A stretch of 64,000 bases of DNA from Kribbella sandramycini. Lineage in GTDB: Bacteria; Actinomycetota; Actinomycetes; Propionibacteriales; Kribbellaceae. Shown piece after piece: positions 6,432 to 17,944 of the stretch (position 1 is the stretch's first letter; every line of letters starts with the position of its first letter). The notes under the pieces are model-generated. The model was not told the DNA's origin and made no database searches. It worked only from the letters and a program-made list of their open reading frames with translations. Location: positions 1 through 64,000 of the forward strand of contig NZ_JABJRC010000016.1 of the NCBI RefSeq assembly GCF_013131805.1. The letters are read 5' to 3'. A program made the translations under genes and the position numbers.

Positions 6432-7957
6432 ACGAAGTACCGGTCCGGTTCGATGTGCTCGGACCACTGCGGGTCACCCGCGGGCAGGAGGAGCTGGCGC
6501 TCGGCCCCGCCAAACAGCAGGCCGTGCTCGCGACGCTGTTGGTGACGCCGAACCAGGTGATCCCGACTGCGCGGATCGTCGCCGCCGTCTGGGACGACGA
6601 GCCGCCGGTGAACGGGACGAACGTCGTCCAGAAGTACGTCGCCGGTCTGCGCCGGATCCTGGAGCCCGACCGGGCCCCGCGGAGCGCGGGGAACCTGTTG
6701 ATCCTGGAGTCCGGCGGCTACCGCGTCGTCGTGACGCCGGGCTGTTCGGACGTCGACGAGTTCGAGACCCAGGTGCGTGCGGCCCGGGAGTTGCGGCGAG
6801 CCGGTGAGCTGGCCGAGGCGTCCGAGAAGCTACGGCAGGCGCTCAGCCTCTGGCGGGGTGAGCCGTTCGCCGGTCTGGCCGGGGCGGTCTTCGACGAGGC
6901 CCGCAAACAGCTGGCCGAGCTGCGCGCCGGTGCGATCGAGGACCGGGCCGAGATCGAGCTGGAGCTCGGCCACCACGGTCTGCTGGCCGAAGAGCTCCCC
7001 GAACTCGCTGCGGCGTACCCATTGCGCGAGCGCCTCCGCGGCGCCCAGATGTTGGCCCTGTACCGCGCCGGTCGCTCGGAGGACGCTGTCGCGGCGTACC
7101 GCGATCTGCACGACCATCTGGTCGGGGAGTACGGCGTCGAGCCCGGTCCGGAGCTGCAGCAGCTTCAGGCGCGCATTCAGCGCAACGACCCGGCCCTCCG
7201 GCAAGCGGGCGGTGGTGCGACAGCTACTGCGGTTGCCGAGCCGCCGGCGATCATCTCCCGTCGCGGCGGTCGGGACTGGTCGCTCGGGCGCGGCTGGCCG
7301 GTCTCCATGTCAGATCTGATCCCGCCGCAGCGCCCGCGCCTCGGGCGCATTCTGATGAAGGCGGCGGCTGTCTTCATCACGGTGATCACCTTCGGGCTCG
7401 GCAGTGTGGCCGGGCTGTTGGTCCTGTCCTACTTGCGCCGGCGCAAGACCCTTCTGCTGGCCGCGCTCGGTTATTTCGCCGTCTGGCTGATCGGCCTCCT
7501 CCTGATGGCGTTCAGCGACTCCGACAGCAGCTCGGCCATGGCCGGGTTCGGATTCATCGTGCTCGTGGTCGAGGTGATCGGCAGCGCGGCACACGTCGGC
7601 TTCACCGTCGCACCGGTGTCGGTACGCCGAATCCGCGCCCTGGCCGCCCTCGACCAGCGGCTGCGCGCCCGCCAGGTCCTCGAGCGGGACCCGGCGTTCG
7701 CCCGGTCGCTCGGGATCGGCCTCCCGCATCTGCACCGCGAGTACGACGACGGCGGGCTCGTCGACCCCAACGAAGTACCCGCAGGCGTTCTGACCCGCAT
7801 CCCCGGCGTCAGCGCCCAGCACGCCGCGCTGATCGTCGCCAGTCGCGAGCAGCAGGGCCGGTTCAACAGCATGTCGGACCTGTCCGACCGCGGCCTCTTC
7901 CCGTCGCCGCTCCCGGACGCCGTCGCGACATTCCTGGTGATCCTCCCCGCGCCATAA
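6428..7957 (+). CDS. Membrane-bound SARP/BTAD regulator with C-terminal helix-hairpin-helix, paralogue 2
   Basis: This is the longest and most complete copy (509 residues). The winged helix (about 7-103) contains NVVQKYVAGLRRILEP, nearly identical to paralogue 1. The BTAD (about 110-256) includes LWRGEPFAGLAG and a full C-terminal helix set ending GVEPGPELQQLQARI. A linker leads to hydrophobic segments at about 308-335, 341-361 and 372-395. A C-terminal HhH lies at 444-490 (LVDPNEVPAGVLTRIPGVS, then AALIVASRE). Translation is coupled to paralogue 1 through a GTGA overlap and preceded by AAGGAGG at 6414-6420. With an intact DNA-binding domain it is the best candidate for a working regulator in this array. 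Confidence 0.82.
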   Translation: MNEVPVRFDVLGPLRVTRGQEELALGPAKQQAVLATLLVTPNQVIPTARIVAAVWDDEPPVNGTNVVQKYVAGLRRILEPDRAPRSAGNLLILESGGYRVVVTPGCSDVDEFETQVRAARELRRAGELAEASEKLRQALSLWRGEPFAGLAGAVFDEARKQLAELRAGAIEDRAEIELELGHHGLLAEELPELAAAYPLRERLRGAQMLALYRAGRSEDAVAAYRDLHDHLVGEYGVEPGPELQQLQARIQRNDPALRQAGGGATATAVAEPPAIISRRGGRDWSLGRGWPVSMSDLIPPQRPRLGRILMKAAAVFITVITFGLGSVAGLLVLSYLRRRKTLLLAALGYFAVWLIGLLLMAFSDSDSSSAMAGFGFIVLVVEVIGSAAHVGFTVAPVSVRRIRALAALDQRLRARQVLERDPAFARSLGIGLPHLHREYDDGGLVDPNEVPAGVLTRIPGVSAQHAALIVASREQQGRFNSMSDLSDRGLFPSPLPDAVATFLVILPAP

Positions 7958-7989
7958 GATCCAGCTTCGCAACAGATCTGGGGGTCTGA

Positions 7990-9357
7990 GTGGGAGCTGT
8001 TGAGTACGAGCTGCTCGGACCGCTCGTCGTACGCCGAAGCGGGGCTCCGGTCCCGGTCGGAGCGCAGCGTCAGTTGCTGGCGACGCTGTTGACGCAGCCG
8101 AATCGGCCGATGGACGTCGGCGGACAGGACGTCCGTGACGACATCGAGCAGATCCGGGAGCTGGTCGACCCGCACCGGCCGCAGGGCACCGACGGCGCGC
8201 TGATCGAGCTCAGCGACGGCCGGTACATGCTCTGCATGGAGCGTGACGAACTGGACCTGTTCCGGTTCGAGGACGCCGTCGCCAAAGCCCGCAAGCTCCG
8301 TGACCAGGACCGCCGCGACGAGGCTGCCGACGCATACCGAGGCGCGCTGAAGATGTGGCGTGGCGAGCCGTTCGCCGGGCTGAGGGGCTACCCGTTCGAA
8401 CAAGCCCGGTACCGGCTCAACGAGCAGTGTCTGACCGTCGTCGAGGACCTGTACGAGGTCGAGCTCGCCCGCGGCCGCCACGAGGAGGTCCTGCCAGAGC
8501 TGTCCGCAATGGTCGCGCAGCACCCGCTGCGGGAGCGCACCAGGGCCGCGCTGATGATCGCCCTCTACCGAACCGGCCGGCAGCCGCAGGCCCTCGCGGA
8601 GTACCAAGAGCTCGCGGCACTCAACCCCCACCCTTCCCTGGCCCTGAAGTCGCTCTGGGCGCGCATGTACAACTTCGACCCGCTCCTGATGCTGCCCGTC
8701 GCGCCGGCCGCGCCCGCCATGCAGCCGTCCGCACGGCCGCGGCCGAAGTCGGTACCCCACTTGACGGAGCCGGCCAAGGCACTGGGCGGCCTCGCGATGT
8801 CGCTGTTCACCTGCGGGATCGGCGCGGTCATCTACTTCATCTATCGCGCCATCGAGCGCCGTAGACCCTCGCTGCTCGCCCCGGCCGCCGTCTACACCGC
8901 CGTGCCGATCCTGACCTTCGCATCCGACGACGGGATCCTGGTGGCCATTCCGCTGGCCATCGTCGCGCTGGTCCACGTGCTCGTCGACCTGTTCATGCCC
9001 GAGCACCGCTGGTGGCCGCGCACCTGGTGGCCCTACAGCCGCAAGTCCCGCGAAGCGGGCCGAACCCGCGACTATTGGCGCCGCTACGCCCGCTACAACC
9101 CCCAAGCCGTACGCCAAGCCGGCATCGGCCGCCCGGACCTCGGCCGCGGCGCCGACGACGGCGGCCTGATCGACCTCAACACCGCCCCCGCCGACCTCCT
9201 CACCACCCTGCCCGGCGTCACCCCAGAAGTAGCCGCCCGCATCCTCCAACAACGCCTGTCACCCCCCTTCACCCGACCCGAAGACCTGGAAACCAGAGGC
9301 GTCGTCAAACTCACCGCAGAACTACGCGACCACCTCCTGATCCTGCCGCCGCCGTAG
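7990..9357 (+). CDS. Membrane-bound BTAD/helix-hairpin-helix protein, paralogue 3 (eroded DNA-binding domain)
   Basis: The 455-residue protein starts at a GTG. It keeps the first beta strands of the winged helix ([15 protein letters not shown]). Compared with paralogues 1 and 2, the helix-turn-helix core is shortened and rewritten: the QVWGSDPPENGANVVQKYV-type segment is replaced by VGGQDVRDDIEQIRELVDPHR-like sequence. The BTAD (about 85-235) is well conserved (MWRGEPFAGLRG). Hydrophobic segments are at about 262-287, 293-311 and 316-335. An excellent ComEA-like HhH is at 394-437 (LIDLNTAPADLLTTLPGVTP). DNA binding through the winged helix is doubtful, so it may act by protein contacts or through the HhH. 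It follows paralogue 2 by 32 bp and is probably in the same transcript. Confidence 0.75.
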   Translation: MGAVEYELLGPLVVRRSGAPVPVGAQRQLLATLLTQPNRPMDVGGQDVRDDIEQIRELVDPHRPQGTDGALIELSDGRYMLCMERDELDLFRFEDAVAKARKLRDQDRRDEAADAYRGALKMWRGEPFAGLRGYPFEQARYRLNEQCLTVVEDLYEVELARGRHEEVLPELSAMVAQHPLRERTRAALMIALYRTGRQPQALAEYQELAALNPHPSLALKSLWARMYNFDPLLMLPVAPAAPAMQPSARPRPKSVPHLTEPAKALGGLAMSLFTCGIGAVIYFIYRAIERRRPSLLAPAAVYTAVPILTFASDDGILVAIPLAIVALVHVLVDLFMPEHRWWPRTWWPYSRKSREAGRTRDYWRRYARYNPQAVRQAGIGRPDLGRGADDGGLIDLNTAPADLLTTLPGVTPEVAARILQQRLSPPFTRPEDLETRGVVKLTAELRDHLLILPPP

Positions 9358-9387
9358 GATCACGATCGGATCAGGCCTGGGGGCTGG

Positions 9388-9792
9388 ATGGGGAATGTGA
9401 CGTACGGGCTGCTCGGTCCGCTCGTCGTGCGCCGAAACGGAATCGCGGTCCCGTTCAGCCAAGGGCATCGGCTGTTGGCGACGTTGCTGCTGCATTCGAA
9501 CACGCCGGCTCATATCGGTGGGCGGCATGTCTGGAGCGAGGTCGCGAAGCTCCGAGAGCTGGTCGACCCGGATCGGCTGCCCGGCACCGATGGCGCGTTG
9601 ATCGAGCTCAGCGAGGGGCCGTACATGCTCTGTCTGCAGCGTGATGAGCTGGACCTGCTCCGCTTCGAGGACCTGATCGGCGAGGCCGCCGAGCTCGGAG
9701 ACCAGGAGCGGTACAACGAGTGGGCTGCCGCCTACCGGTCCGCCCTCGCTTGTTGTCGAGCCGCCACCCGTCTGAGAGCTCGCCTCGGATAG
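9388..9792 (+). pseudogene. Truncated paralogue 4 of the SARP/BTAD array
   Basis: The 134-codon frame matches paralogue 3 closely at its start ([52 protein letters not shown]). It ends inside the first BTAD helices at a point equivalent to AYRGALKMWRGEPF, after which the sequence becomes an unrelated tail, CCRAATRLRARLG. Membrane segments and HhH are gone, and paralogue 5 starts 49 bp further on. This looks like a deletion remnant of a former full-length copy. It could still yield a small soluble protein. Nothing shows whether it is made. Confidence 0.65.
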
Positions 9793-9841
9793 ACCTCTCT
9801 CGCCGGTAAAATCGCTGCTGAACAACAGGAGAGGGAGGCCC

Positions 9842-11200
9842 ATGGGGAGTGTTCGCTACAGCGTGCTCGGGCCGCTTGTTGTGCGGCGGGCGGGGGTTTC
9901 GCTCTCGGTTGGGTCTGAGGTGGAGCGACGGGTTTTGGGGGCGTTGCTGACTGCTCCGAATGAGCCAGTTGCTGCGGCGGATCTGTTGGCGGCGGCGTGG
10001 CCGGACGGTGGGCCGGAGGACGCGTCGGAGCAGTTGAGCGAGGCCATCGACGTACTGCGGGATCTGGTGGACCCACATCGTTTTCCGGGGGCCGACGGCA
10101 ACCTCATCCATCTGTCCGGTGATCGGTACATGCTGTGTGCGGACCGGGCGGATGTCGACAGCTTCGGCTTCGACGATGCGGTTCTCAGTGCTAGGGCCGC
10201 TCGGGGGCGAGGCGATCTGGAGGCGGCGGGGGACGAGTTGCGTGCGGGGCTCGGCAGGTGGCGTGGTGCGCTGCTGGAGGGGTTCGACGGAGCGTTCTTC
10301 GCGGCGGTGCGGGAGCGGTTCGAGGACGTGCGGCTGCAGGCGTTCGAGGCGCTGTACGAGGTTGAGCTGGAGCGCGGGCTGCATCACGAGATCCTGCCTG
10401 ACCTCGCGCAGCAGGTGGCCGCTCACCCGCTCCGTGAGGGTTATCGCAAGACCTTCCTGCTGGCGCTGTACCGCACCGACCGCAAACAGGACGCCCTGAA
10501 CCAGTACGCCGAACTGCGCAAACGGCTGCAGCGGATGGAGAACCGGTCGCCGTCGGCGGACGTGCGCGAGCTGGCCCGGCGGATCGCCGTCGACGACCCG
10601 ACCCTGCTGCCGGAGTCCGAGCAGCCGGTCCCGGTGCCCCGCGCCAAGCCGAAGCGCTACCTCGACCACGTGCCGCTACCCCCGCCTGGCGGTCCCTTCC
10701 AGTTCAGCCAGCCACATCCCCTCCCGGCCGTTCAGCTGCCCCCGACCGCTGTCCACGTCCCGCAGCCGCCTCCCCACCCGGTTGCGCCTGTCCTACCGCT
10801 GCCTCCAGCGGCTGCTCCGCTCGTGGTGGCGCCACAGCCGTTCCAGGTCCACAACCCGCTGGCTGCAGCGGCGGTGCTGCACCCGTCTCCGCCGGCGCGG
10901 CGTGCCCTGCCCGACCAGCGGCGCCGGTTTGCGCTGAAGGCCGGAGCAGTGGTGCTGTCGTGGGCGACGCTGGGAGTGGCGCCCGCGATCATTGCCGGGG
11001 TGATGGCCTACCGGCGCCGAAAGTGGTGGCACTTGGTCCCGGCGCCGTTGTACCTGGCCGGGAGCACAGCGTTCTTCCTCCCCGAGGAGGCGACCGGCTG
11101 GCCGCTCGTCGGCTACTACGTGATCATGCACCTCGCCAGCGCGCACATGATGATCTCGGTCGCGCCGCGTTCTGTCGGTGGGCCCGGGCAGAATCCGTGA
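9842..11200 (+). CDS. Membrane-bound BTAD protein, paralogue 5 (proline-rich linker, no HhH)
   Basis: The 452-residue product has an ATG start preceded by AGGAGAGGGAGG. The N-terminal winged-helix-like part ([15 protein letters not shown]) lacks the conserved recognition helix, as in paralogue 3. The BTAD spans about 104-256 ([19 protein letters not shown]). Unlike the others it has a long Pro-rich linker (about 260-352, with many PP, HP and VP steps) before hydrophobic segments at about 363-389, 397-413 and 420-441. It stops soon after the membrane region at SVGGPGQNP, so the HhH module is missing. The AlkX-like gene starts 1 bp after the stop, so the two are probably co-transcribed. The 5' half is notably G-rich in third positions. 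Confidence 0.75.
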   Translation: MGSVRYSVLGPLVVRRAGVSLSVGSEVERRVLGALLTAPNEPVAAADLLAAAWPDGGPEDASEQLSEAIDVLRDLVDPHRFPGADGNLIHLSGDRYMLCADRADVDSFGFDDAVLSARAARGRGDLEAAGDELRAGLGRWRGALLEGFDGAFFAAVRERFEDVRLQAFEALYEVELERGLHHEILPDLAQQVAAHPLREGYRKTFLLALYRTDRKQDALNQYAELRKRLQRMENRSPSADVRELARRIAVDDPTLLPESEQPVPVPRAKPKRYLDHVPLPPPGGPFQFSQPHPLPAVQLPPTAVHVPQPPPHPVAPVLPLPPAAAPLVVAPQPFQVHNPLAAAAVLHPSPPARRALPDQRRRFALKAGAVVLSWATLGVAPAIIAGVMAYRRRKWWHLVPAPLYLAGSTAFFLPEEATGWPLVGYYVIMHLASAHMMISVAPRSVGGPGQNP

Positions 11201-11201
11201 C

Positions 11202-12413
11202 ATGAGTACGCAGGTGTTGTCGACGGCCCAGGCGCGGCGGGTGGCGCTGGCGGCCCAGGGGTTCATGGATCCGCGGCCCAAGGGCGTTCCGGATGCGCGG
11301 GCGCTGTCCCGGGTGCTCGGCCGGATCGGGTTGCTCCAGATCGACTCGGTCAACGTGCTCAGCCGCGCGCAGTACCTGCCGCTCTACTCCCGCCTCGGTC
11401 CCTACCCGCGCGAGCTGCTCGACCGGGCGTCCGGCAAGGGCCCGCGACGCCTCGTGGAGTACTGGGCGCACGAGGCGTCCCTGCTGCCCGTCGAGACGCA
11501 TCCGCTGATGCGCTGGCGGATGGCCCGCGCCGAGACGGAGGCCTGGGGCGGTCCGCGGTCGATCGCCAAGGAGCGTCCTGACCTGGTCGAACAGGTGCTC
11601 GCCGACGTCCGCGAGCACGGTCCGTTGACGGCCCGCCAGATCGACGACGACGTCGAGCGCTCCCGTGAGCACTGGGGGTGGAACTGGTCGGATGTGAAGC
11701 GCGCCCTGGAGTATCTGTTCTTCGCCGGCGAGGTGACCGTCGCCCGGCGTAACCAGCAGTTCGAGCGTGAGTACGACGTACCGGAGCGCGTGCTGCCCGC
11801 AGCCGTCGTCCAGACCCCGACGCCGACGCTCGACGAGGCGCACCGCGGGCTGGTGTCGATCGCGGCCCGGGCGCACGGCGTCGCGACCGCGCAATGTCTG
11901 AAGGACTACTTCCGGACGGCGCCCGCCCCGACGGCTCAGGCGATCGCCGAGCTGGTCGAGGAGGGCGAGCTGCTGCCCGTTCAGATCGACGGGTGGAAGC
12001 GCCCGGCGTACCTGCATCGGGATGCCCGGCTGCCGCGCCGGGTGAACACGCGGGCCCTGGTCAGCCCGTTCGACTCGCTCGTCTTCGAGCGGACGCGGAC
12101 GGAGGTGCTGTTCGGCTTCCGGTACCGCATCGAGATCTACGTCCCGGCCGAGAAGCGCGTCTTCGGGTACTACGTGCTCCCGTTCCTGCTCGGCGACCGG
12201 CTGGTCGCCCGCGTCGACCTGAAGGCGGACCGGGCGGCCGGCGTCCTGCTGGTCCAGTCGGCGCACGCCGAGCCCAAGGCCCCGGCCGAGACTGCCGAGG
12301 AGCTGGCCGCCGAGCTGGTCCAGCTGGCCGGCTGGCTCGGTCTGGAGCAGGTCCGGATGGTCGGCGGCGGTGACCTCGCGCCAGCGCTCAGCCACGTTCT
12401 GCGAGGTAGCTGA
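11202..12413 (+). CDS. AlkX/YcaQ-type winged-helix DNA glycosylase (HTH_42 family)
   Basis: The 403-residue protein belongs to the winged-helix family that includes E. coli YcaQ (AlkX) and Streptomyces AlkZ. These DNA glycosylases excise bulky or crosslinking N7-alkyl purines. The catalytic QxD/QxQ motif is visible as Gln46-Ile-Asp48 in [16 protein letters not shown]. The QxD form is that of the broad-specificity AlkX subgroup rather than the QxQ self-resistance AlkZ proteins. Further family features include [13 protein letters not shown] and [12 protein letters not shown] near the C-terminus. The ATG at 11202 is taken because it lies 1 bp after the previous stop. A longer frame from 11178 overlaps that gene. 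Its link to the SARP-like array is unknown. Confidence 0.85.
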   Translation: MSTQVLSTAQARRVALAAQGFMDPRPKGVPDARALSRVLGRIGLLQIDSVNVLSRAQYLPLYSRLGPYPRELLDRASGKGPRRLVEYWAHEASLLPVETHPLMRWRMARAETEAWGGPRSIAKERPDLVEQVLADVREHGPLTARQIDDDVERSREHWGWNWSDVKRALEYLFFAGEVTVARRNQQFEREYDVPERVLPAAVVQTPTPTLDEAHRGLVSIAARAHGVATAQCLKDYFRTAPAPTAQAIAELVEEGELLPVQIDGWKRPAYLHRDARLPRRVNTRALVSPFDSLVFERTRTEVLFGFRYRIEIYVPAEKRVFGYYVLPFLLGDRLVARVDLKADRAAGVLLVQSAHAEPKAPAETAEELAAELVQLAGWLGLEQVRMVGGGDLAPALSHVLRGS

Positions 12414-12598
12414 CGGGTTAACGGGAACTTTCCGCCACGCCTGAGCGTGGGGGAGATACAGGCGAGGGCACGCTGCGGGCGTGGCTTGGCACACCGCGCC
12501 CCGTACGATGGGGGGCGCACGTCGTCCCACCGGGGCGGCCGTGCCCGTCGGCATCGGCCGCAACCAGGCGTTCAGCAGCAAGGAGAGAACTCCCCACC

Positions 12599-15526
<2,928 letters not shown>

Positions 15527-15537
15527 GCACCACCCCC

Positions 15538-15575
15538 AGCGGCCGGTCCCACCTCGGGGCCGGCCGCCGGCTTTT
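15538..15575 (+). terminator. Rho-independent terminator after secA
   Basis: A 12-bp stem with one G-T pair (GCGGCCGGTCCC at 15539-15550 and its partner at 15556-15567) is followed by CGGCTTTT. It starts 12 bp after the secA stop. Confidence 0.75.
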
Positions 15576-15728
15576 GCCCGAAGAACAGGACGTAGTCGGC
15601 TACGCAGCCGACCTCGCAAGCGGCGGAGGCTCTGTCGCAGGCGCTGGATCGGTAACCACCTCCTGTCGTTCGTGCTTGTGTGGTGTGGGGCATGGCGGCG
15701 GGGGAGGGGCGTGTGGTGTGTTGGGGGT

Positions 15729-16685
15729 ATGTGGCTGAGTGAGCGGTTCGGGGTTTCGGTGCCGGTGGTCGGGGCGCCGATGGCGAATGTGAGTGGCGGG
15801 AAGCTGACGGCGGCGATCTCGGCGGCGGGCGGGCTGGGGATGCTGGGGGCCGGGTCGGCCGTGAGCGCCGAGTGGATTCGGACCGAGGGCGCGATCGCGG
15901 CGGCCGGCGGCAAGCCGTGGGGGATCGGGCTGATGGCCTGGTCGGTGGCCGAGCGGCCCGAGCATCTCGCGGCCGTGCTGGAACTGAGGCCACAGCTGGT
16001 CTCGTTGAGCTTCGGCGACTATTCGGCGTACGTCGGTCCGCTCCGGGACGCCGGGATCGTCGTCGCCACCCAGGCCGGGACGGTCGCGGACGCGCGCGAG
16101 GCGATCGCCGCCGGGGTCGACGTGATCGTCGTCCGCGGGGCCGAGGCCGGCGGCCACGGGCGGAACGCGGTCGGCACCCTTCCGCTGCTCCAGGCCGTCC
16201 TGGACCTGACGGACCTCCCAGTACTGGCCGGCGGCGGCATCTCCGGGCCGCGCGGGCTGGCCGCCGTACTGGCCGCCGGCGCCGCGGGTGGCTGGATCGG
16301 TACGGCGTTCCTCACCTGCGTGGAGGCCCTGACGGCGGACGCCGTCCGGCAGCGGGTGATCGCGGCGGACGAGACCGACACCGTGTACGGCACGGTCTTC
16401 GACGCGGCGTCCCGGGCGGGCTGGCCGGACGAGTTCGGCGGCCGTGCGCTGCGGAACGAGTACTTCGACCGATGGGAGGGTCGCGAGCAGGAGCTGAAGA
16501 CGGACGACGCCGGCCACGCCGACTACGTCGAGGGGTCGCGCGCGGCCGACACCAGCCGCGCCTCCATCTATGCGGGGCAAGGCGTCGGCGCGCTGACCGG
16601 GCAGCCCACGGCCGCCGAGGTCCTCGACGGCTTCGCGGGCTACCGGAGCTACTTGCAGGCGGCCCTCAACGGCGGCGCCAAGTAG
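15729..16685 (+). CDS. Nitronate monooxygenase / FabK-like FMN protein
   Basis: The 318-residue TIM-barrel flavoprotein belongs to the 2-nitropropane dioxygenase family. Visible features are VVGAPMANVSGGKLTAAIS at the N-terminus (FMN pocket), GADVIVV-like strand VDVIVVRGAEAGGHGR at mid-protein with the family's AGGHG, and phosphate-binding loops LAGGGISGPRG and GGWIGTAFL. Members oxidise alkyl nitronates such as propionate-3-nitronate, and some relatives reduce enoyl-ACP. Sequence alone does not decide the substrate. The ATG at 15729 follows a G-rich ribosome site; longer frames upstream read into terminator and repeat-like DNA. Its last 37 bp overlap the convergent GH4 gene. Confidence 0.85.
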   Translation: MWLSERFGVSVPVVGAPMANVSGGKLTAAISAAGGLGMLGAGSAVSAEWIRTEGAIAAAGGKPWGIGLMAWSVAERPEHLAAVLELRPQLVSLSFGDYSAYVGPLRDAGIVVATQAGTVADAREAIAAGVDVIVVRGAEAGGHGRNAVGTLPLLQAVLDLTDLPVLAGGGISGPRGLAAVLAAGAAGGWIGTAFLTCVEALTADAVRQRVIAADETDTVYGTVFDAASRAGWPDEFGGRALRNEYFDRWEGREQELKTDDAGHADYVEGSRAADTSRASIYAGQGVGALTGQPTAAEVLDGFAGYRSYLQAALNGGAK

Positions 16686-17944
16686 TTGCCATGGGCAGCT
16701 ACCAGGTCGTCGCAGAGCGCCCAGATCTGCTCGACCGGTAGCGCCCCGGCGGTGGCCGGGTCGACCATCACAGCCTGCCGGATCGCGCGCGGATCGCCCT
16801 CGATCGCGGCCTTGATCACCAGCTCGGCGACGTTCAGGTACGAACGGTTGAGCGCCGCGCACTGCGCCGGCAGCGCGCCCACCGACGTCGGCTGCACCCC
16901 GGAACCGTCCACCAGACAAGGGACTTCCACCGCTGCCCCGGCCTGGAGGTTGGTGATCAGGCCGTCGTTCGGCACATTGCCGTAGACCGTCCGGGGCGTG
17001 TTGGTGACGATGCTGTGGATGATCTGCGGCGCGTACTCCGCGGTCGGCTCGACCGTGAGCGGCGCACCCGCCTTCAGCGCATCCCGGGTCGCCTCGTACG
17101 ACGCCACGTTGTCGGCCACGATCCCGAGGTACGCACCGACGGGAAGCCGGAGTCGCGAGATCTCCTCCGGATGACCGAGGTACCACGGCACGTACTCCGA
17201 CGAGTGCTCACTCGTCTCGGTCGGGTAATACCCGAGCCGCCGGTACATGTCGACCCGCACCCGGCGCCGCAGCTCCGGGTCGCCCGCGATCAACTCGTCC
17301 AACCGCTCGTACAGGTCAACCCCGTCACGCTCGAACCGCAGCACCCACGACTGATGATTGACCCCCGCCGCCCGGTACGTCACCTCATCGAGCGGTACGC
17401 CGACCAGCGCGGCCAGGTCGTGCATCGTCCAATGCACCGAATGACACAGCCCCACCGCCTTCCGCACCCCCAGCGCGGCGAGGTACCCGACATTCATCAC
17501 CATCGGATTCGTGTAATTCAGCAGCCAGGCCTCCGGGCAAACCTCCGCGATATCCCGAGCGAGCCCTTCGAGCACCGGAAACGTCCGCAGCGCCCGAAAA
17601 ACCCCACCGACGCCGAGCGTGTCGCCAATAGTCTGCCGAATCCCATACCGTGCCGGTATTTCGAAATCCACCCGAGTCGCCGCATTCATTCCGACCTGGA
17701 CGATGTTGATCACAAAGTCGGCGCCATCGAGCGCCGCCCGCAGCTCCACATGAGACGTGATCTGCGGCGAGACCCCCTTCTCCCGCGCCAAATAGGCCGC
17801 CGCTCCTGCCGCCGTCTCCAACCGCTCCGGATCAATATCGTGCAGAGCAATCTGCAACGGCCCGAGGTCATAACCGAAAAGATCGGCCAACAGCCCTTGG
17901 GTGAAGACCACGCTGCCTGCGCCCACGAACACGATCTTCGTCAT
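16649..17944 (-). CDS. GH4 family alpha-glycosidase (alpha-galactosidase/alpha-glucosidase type)
   Basis: GH4 enzymes cleave glycosides by an NAD- and metal-dependent redox-elimination mechanism in the cytoplasm. The 431-residue protein shows the Rossmann loop IVFVGAGSVVF, LHDIDPERLE, the NYTNPM loop and the Cys/His metal-site region LCHSVHWT, plus AAGVNHQSW. These are features of the MelA/AglA branch. It is the last gene of a minus-strand operon and its ATG overlaps the PfkB stop as ATGA. With an importer and a sugar kinase in the same operon it likely splits an imported oligosaccharide. The exact sugar (Gal, Glc or an amino sugar) is not visible. Confidence 0.88.
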   Translation of the reverse strand: MTKIVFVGAGSVVFTQGLLADLFGYDLGPLQIALHDIDPERLETAAGAAAYLAREKGVSPQITSHVELRAALDGADFVINIVQVGMNAATRVDFEIPARYGIRQTIGDTLGVGGVFRALRTFPVLEGLARDIAEVCPEAWLLNYTNPMVMNVGYLAALGVRKAVGLCHSVHWTMHDLAALVGVPLDEVTYRAAGVNHQSWVLRFERDGVDLYERLDELIAGDPELRRRVRVDMYRRLGYYPTETSEHSSEYVPWYLGHPEEISRLRLPVGAYLGIVADNVASYEATRDALKAGAPLTVEPTAEYAPQIIHSIVTNTPRTVYGNVPNDGLITNLQAGAAVEVPCLVDGSGVQPTSVGALPAQCAALNRSYLNVAELVIKAAIEGDPRAIRQAVMVDPATAGALPVEQIWALCDDLVAAHGNYLAPPLRAACK

